Assembly: GCA_921293015.1 (NCBI GenBank) | Contig: OV121097.1 | Location: forward strand, 16,057,924-16,121,923 | Direction: 5' to 3' | Source: Phorcus lineatus | Lineage: Eukaryota > Mollusca > Gastropoda > Trochida > Trochidae | DNA length: 64,000 nt | Shown: positions 1 to 64,000 of the stretch, piece by piece | Layout of the letters: the number at the start of each line of letters is the position of its first letter | How positions within the stretch are numbered: position 1 is the first letter of the stretch | Notes under the pieces: generated by a model | The model's database searches: none | Told to the model about the DNA's origin: nothing | What the model saw: the letters and a program-made list of their open reading frames with translations, nothing else | Program-made: the position numbers and the translations under genes

Positions 1-1084
1 AGAGTTATCAGTCAATCTTCTGTGTCAACATATACACTGTATTTATTACTTCATACGAAAATCTGCCAACATTTATTCAACAAAATTGTTACCCAGAACA
101 TTTTGTCTAAGTTAAAGTTCTCATATTTTCCATCCCACTATCTAAATGCAGATATCCCCTGCTAAGACAAAAGATTTCAAATAAACAATTTGTGTCTGGC
201 AGACAGTAAAGTTACGTTGAGAGTCAACGCTGACATAGATTGGTAGACGATGTTTGTTTTACTCGCTCCCCACGTTACGCTACATGATTTAACACAGGTG
301 TAAGTCAGTCGTCTGATTCTGACTGACGCCAAACACAGTTTATGCAGAAACCTTGATTTATCTAAATACATTAGTCAGAGGGCTTAGGTAAAACATTTGA
401 TGTTTTAGATGAAAAGTTTAATGTCATTTAGTGAGCAAAAAATTATTTGTCCTTTTTAATGACTGAAGTTGAACAATGAGCCAACTTCAACCAATTTTTA
501 AAAGAAAATATCTATCACATTAATGGTGAGTTGTCTTTTGAATGTGCATTTTTTATCTGATTAGGTTTTCAATGATAGCCTGGTATCAAGTACTTTTGCA
601 GAATTTTTTTTTATTTAGTGCACTGTTGTAGTCTTAAAAGGACAGTCATATTGGGTATTCTTAAGGAACCTTAATTCAAGGGACATTACAGTTTGTACAT
701 ATGTTATTGGTACAGGGTTATAACATAACCCTTTTGAAACATATTACTGAGGGTAACATTAAGATGGTTTCTAGATTTGACAACTTGATAAATAAGAGCG
801 CAATTTGGTAAACAAAAACAATTAGAAGTGAAGCCACTCATTGATGTTACAAGTGTGAAAAGACTTGCTGGGGCATTACAAGTCATTGTTGATTAGTCTT
901 AATAATAATAATATTGATTACAAATAAGTTGTCAATGTGTGGAGATTGCATCCTTACATATAATCTATTTTTATGGTGTAAATTAGTAGACGTACAGCAC
1001 CATTTTTCATGTCATTAACTCCAAAACAAAATGGCGAGCTGCATGACAGGAGAGGCACTTTAACTGTAATCAGTGAAAGATAAT

Positions 1085-2400
1085 TTACATTTATCAACAT
1101 GCCAGGTAAACCATCAAGATATCCCACACTATACCAAAGTAATCTCTCACTTTAATGACAAGACAATTGCAAATACAGTCGAGAAAATGTGATGCCAGAA
1201 ATCATATGCTGAGAAAAATTATCTCATCTACTTAAAATATTGACGTTGTCTAAACCAATTTAACAGTCAAAGAAAAAATCACACTACAGCCTCTAACTGG
1301 AAACTCTTTTTTCCAATAGTTTCCTGTACAAACAGGACAATCACAAGTCACTTTCAACCATACCAAAATTACCTCTCACTGAGAAAAACAGCAATAATTA
1401 CAAAATAGAAAGTGTTGAGAGAATTGTATTGAATCTATCTAAATCATTGAAGATATCTTAACCAGTTTAACAGTGTATACATTATACTCTCTAACCTTGG
1501 AACTTTTGCTTTCCTGTACCAGAGAAACAACCACAAGTCACCTTAAACCATACCAAAATTCTCACTCACTGTTTTGACAAAAACAGCTTTTACAAGAGAG
1601 AAAAAGGGATGCTAAAAATCACATAATAAAAGAAATGTAGTACATATATGTAGGACTCAGATCTGTGGCGGGTCTCTAATCTATGGCGGATTTCCTTATC
1701 TGTGGCGGGTTTGATTGTTTGACTGTTTCATGACGTCATGCTACGTGACGTCATTGTGCGATGACGTCATAATAGTTCCCGTTCATGACTGTTCCCGTCG
1801 CAAAGCCCATTTAATTGCGTCGCTAGCGAAAAAAATTAGGGAAGTCATAGAGGGATATTGCAAACGGATACCGACCAAATAATAAGTCAATATCCCAATT
1901 ACGAAAATACATTAAACAATACCTTAAGTAAGATAGTTGCGGCTTCATGCCACATCATATATTGTGTTTATTTTGTAGGATCTGTTTAGCCCTCGGTGAG
2001 TCTGTCTTTTTTAGCCCTAAGATATTGAAAGACTATCTTTTGTAACCCTTGGATTCCTGTCAACGAATTTTAGGGTAAGTTTGTCTAGCGTAAGGTTTGG
2101 TTAATCATTGCAGTCAGAAAAATAAAAAAAAATTTACAAATGTCTGTCATTTGAAAATCTGCCATAGATTTGGAAATCCGCCACAGATTTGAGGCCTGCC
2201 ATGGATTCGAGTCTTACATATATATAAAACATTGAAATCTAAACCAATCTAACAGGCTATGAAAAGTTTCACTCTACAGCCTAAAACCTTGGAATTTTGA
2301 TATTGCTTGAGTAACATTTCCCTGTCCATCGAGACAATCACAAATCACCTTCACCCATACCAAAGTTACCTCTTGCTGTAATGGCAAAGAGCACAATACA
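1085..2400. repeat. Diverged tandem array of ~190-230-bp units interrupted by a MITE
   Basis: The landmark ATACCAAA recurs near 1131, 1361, 1549 and 2357, each time preceded by an ACAATCACAAGTCAC-like or related string and spaced from AACCARTTTAACAG-like strings near 1252, 1460 and 2243. If the ~580-bp MITE at 1643-2226 is removed, the last copy falls in register. No coding potential was recognised. Confidence 0.6.
1643..2226. mobile_element. ~570-bp inverted-repeat MITE with three CRE sites
   Basis: Imperfect terminal inverted repeats of about 50 bp occupy 1643-1692 and 2178-2226; both contain repeated TGGCGGATTT-like subterminal motifs. The flanks are ATATAT on both sides. The core has three perfect TGACGTCA octamers at 1731-1738, 1746-1753 and 1762-1769. 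It is inserted in a diverged tandem array in the last intron seen. Superfamily is unclear. Confidence 0.8.
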
Positions 2401-3610
2401 CACAGCGGAGCTGGTCAGATGCCAGGAGGGCCGGGGGAAGCCTATTGTATCTACGTAGAGCACTGTAGTGGAGTAAACCACAGGCTTAGACAAGTGTGAT
2501 GTTTGTGTTCCTCTTATGTAAACACTGATCCTCTGGGTAAACAATGATTAGATATGATTTGTAGCCGACTTAACATTTCTCTCCAAACATCAGGTGCAGG
2601 ATCTTCGACCAATAACATCAACATCTCGTCTTCAATTGTTTTCACCACAGCCTTAAAGTCTTACTGATTGACTAACTTCTGACCTATCTGCAAGCTTCTG
2701 ATCAAGTTTACATGTATGTATGTCGGAGATTAGCGGAGTGCCGATAACGTTAATCCTCACATCTGTGTAAACAATGCACTCCACACTCACCCACCCGGTA
2801 TTGATTGCAATGTCTAAGTGATAGACCCTTAAGCTTTGACGTTCAAACAATGCTTCGTCTATCATTTGATTCACAATTTCAAGCAATATTGATTGAGCAT
2901 AATGTAAATTATTCTAGGCATGAACTACTAAATTAAGAAGAACAAAGACAAATCAAACATGAAAAGGGAGTTATTTGCATGATTTTAGTTTTGAAAAAAA
3001 CCAAACTCGCCTATTTACTTTGAATGTGAAAAGGTGTTGAACACAGGACATATTTGACATGGTTATGTGCAATTAACACTTTCTACATTAATTTCATAAC
3101 CTCTGAATCATTTTGACAACTATCATATCAGATACTGGTACATGTTTGTTTGATTACTTCCCCAAATATATGACAATTGTAATATATGATACTTTTCAAA
3201 CTCCTTTAAAACAAAAAAATATATATATATCACATTAAGTTACAAACATCAACATTGAACACAAATGCTTTGATACTGGGCACATCCATTTGGAAATGAA
3301 CATAGATTTTATCAAATATCAGAAGTTATTCACTGTTTGACAAAATGAGTATATTTTGTCATGAACCTCTGACAAAAATAACATGTCACTTTGATTTCTG
3401 TGTCCCAAACTTTGAATGAAGACAATTCCCTAAGAGAGGCAAATCAAGTAATGTTTTCCTGAAACCATTAAAAACCTGAAGTTCCTTCATCTGTGTCCTG
3501 CACACATATTTTTTACAAGACAGAGGTCACTAAGACATGTCAAACAATATTTGATATGATATAAATATGGTTAACAAATCCCCCCAAAAAGATTGTTTTC
3601 TTTTTATAGA

Positions 3611-3970
3611 TACCGTATTCGACTTAATAACCGCCCACTCCCCTATAAGCGCCCACCCACCACGTTTTTGACAATATGCGTCCTGATTTAGCACCCACCT
3701 CTCAACATTGCTTACCTTGCATGCTGATTCATTGAAGAACGTTTTTTCAGTCTTTCAATAAGTCTTTTACTTCCACTAAAGTGAAGAATACAGGGTATTT
3801 CAAGACCCCCAGCCACCATCAAAATGATAAAAGTTACAAAACCATATTTCAAAGACATGTGTATCGTAAGAAAACACTTTGAAGACTAAACTTGAGGACA
3901 ATTTTTATCCTTTTAATAAGCGCCCCCTTTTACCAATTTTTTCGGGGCACTTATCACGTCGAATACGGTA
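3611..3970. mobile_element. 360-bp MITE with TACCGTATTCGAC ends
   Basis: Both ends start TACCGTATTCGAC (right end read in reverse complement) and continue with imperfect matches rich in GCGCCC. No frame inside is coding. The target duplication is not clear. Confidence 0.8.
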
Positions 3971-4137
3971 ACTAAGCCTTAATCATTAGCGTACCTCTGA
4001 AATGGTTGGGGGAAAAAAGTTGCAAGACAAAACTCCATTGAATCATAATAGAAAAAGTCAAACCCTGATTTTTTATCGCAAATTGACTTGAGTTGCCCCT
4101 GTGGTAAGAGTGAAGGAAGACGTTGGTTTAAACATAC

Positions 4138-63949
<59,812 letters not shown>

Positions 63950-64000
63950 CTTAGGACGACAGAATTATATTGTTTGAACAAACAAAAAACTATATTTCTT

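Larger units (their letters stand above)
1..4137. other. Last intron seen, probably continuing past the left edge
   Basis: Apart from the tandem array and two MITEs listed separately, this stretch holds AT-rich sequence without a recognisable exon. I looked on the minus strand for the acidic, Phe/Leu-rich end of UBR4 and found nothing that fits in phase 0 after 4138. A 77-codon minus-strand frame at 2653-2886 and a shorter one at 2523-2646 resemble nothing I know. Confidence 0.5.

Noticed and set aside
2523-2886. Minus-strand frames as the missing last exon of UBR4 (one contains LLVEDPAPDVWREML)
   Set aside because: Slight likeness to the DPxxFLxDLL end of UBR4, but no acceptor gives the right phase, an upstream stop cuts it off, and the preceding conserved ~50 residues are absent.

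Overview
The window is animal (eukaryotic) nuclear DNA. It is AT-rich, has short exons in long introns with standard GT-AG sites, and is littered with DNA transposons and tRNA-derived SINEs. Almost all of it is one gene read right to left on the minus strand: the orthologue of UBR4 (p600), the giant N-degron E3 ubiquitin ligase. I resolved 95 coding exons between 63949 and 4138. Intron phase is continuous through all of them, giving 12,159 bp or 4,053 codons. By comparison with the roughly 5,180-residue human protein, the window opens near human residue 1030; the N-terminal ~1,000 residues lie to the right of 64000. The last ~70-75 codons were not found and probably lie left of position 1. Short repeats whose tails resemble the 'ggcgttaaac' SINE tails of molluscs suggest a lophotrochozoan, most likely a mollusc; the species cannot be read from the sequence.

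Layout in the direction of transcription: 63949-56754, helical scaffold; 56368-55897, UBR box; 55647-49121, linker and beta-propeller-like region; 48803-41193, helical, acidic and Ser/Gly-rich part with a ubiquitin-interacting motif; 40464-34960, conserved helical scaffold; 34705-32270, Cys-rich zinc module; 31879-10665, the conserved C-terminal ligase scaffold; 10155-4138, hemiRING and UZI catalytic module. These parts form one protein that recognises destabilising N-termini and transfers ubiquitin.

The unusual material is in the introns. (1) 18308-24361 is a 6.05-kb element with TTAA target duplications and 22-bp perfect terminal inverted repeats. It carries two convergent multi-exon genes, one encoding a P2X7-type ballast domain; each gene is broken by in-frame stops. 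No transposase was recognised. (2) At 57.8-58.27 kb a 51-bp minisatellite has copied the exon/intron boundary of exon 11, so seven near-identical 5' splice sites stand in a row. (3) Three further TTAA-flanked elements (one nested), two hAT-like elements, several other inverted-repeat elements (one with three perfect CRE sites), a diverged ~200-bp tandem array, tRNA-derived SINEs and a compound microsatellite fill other introns.
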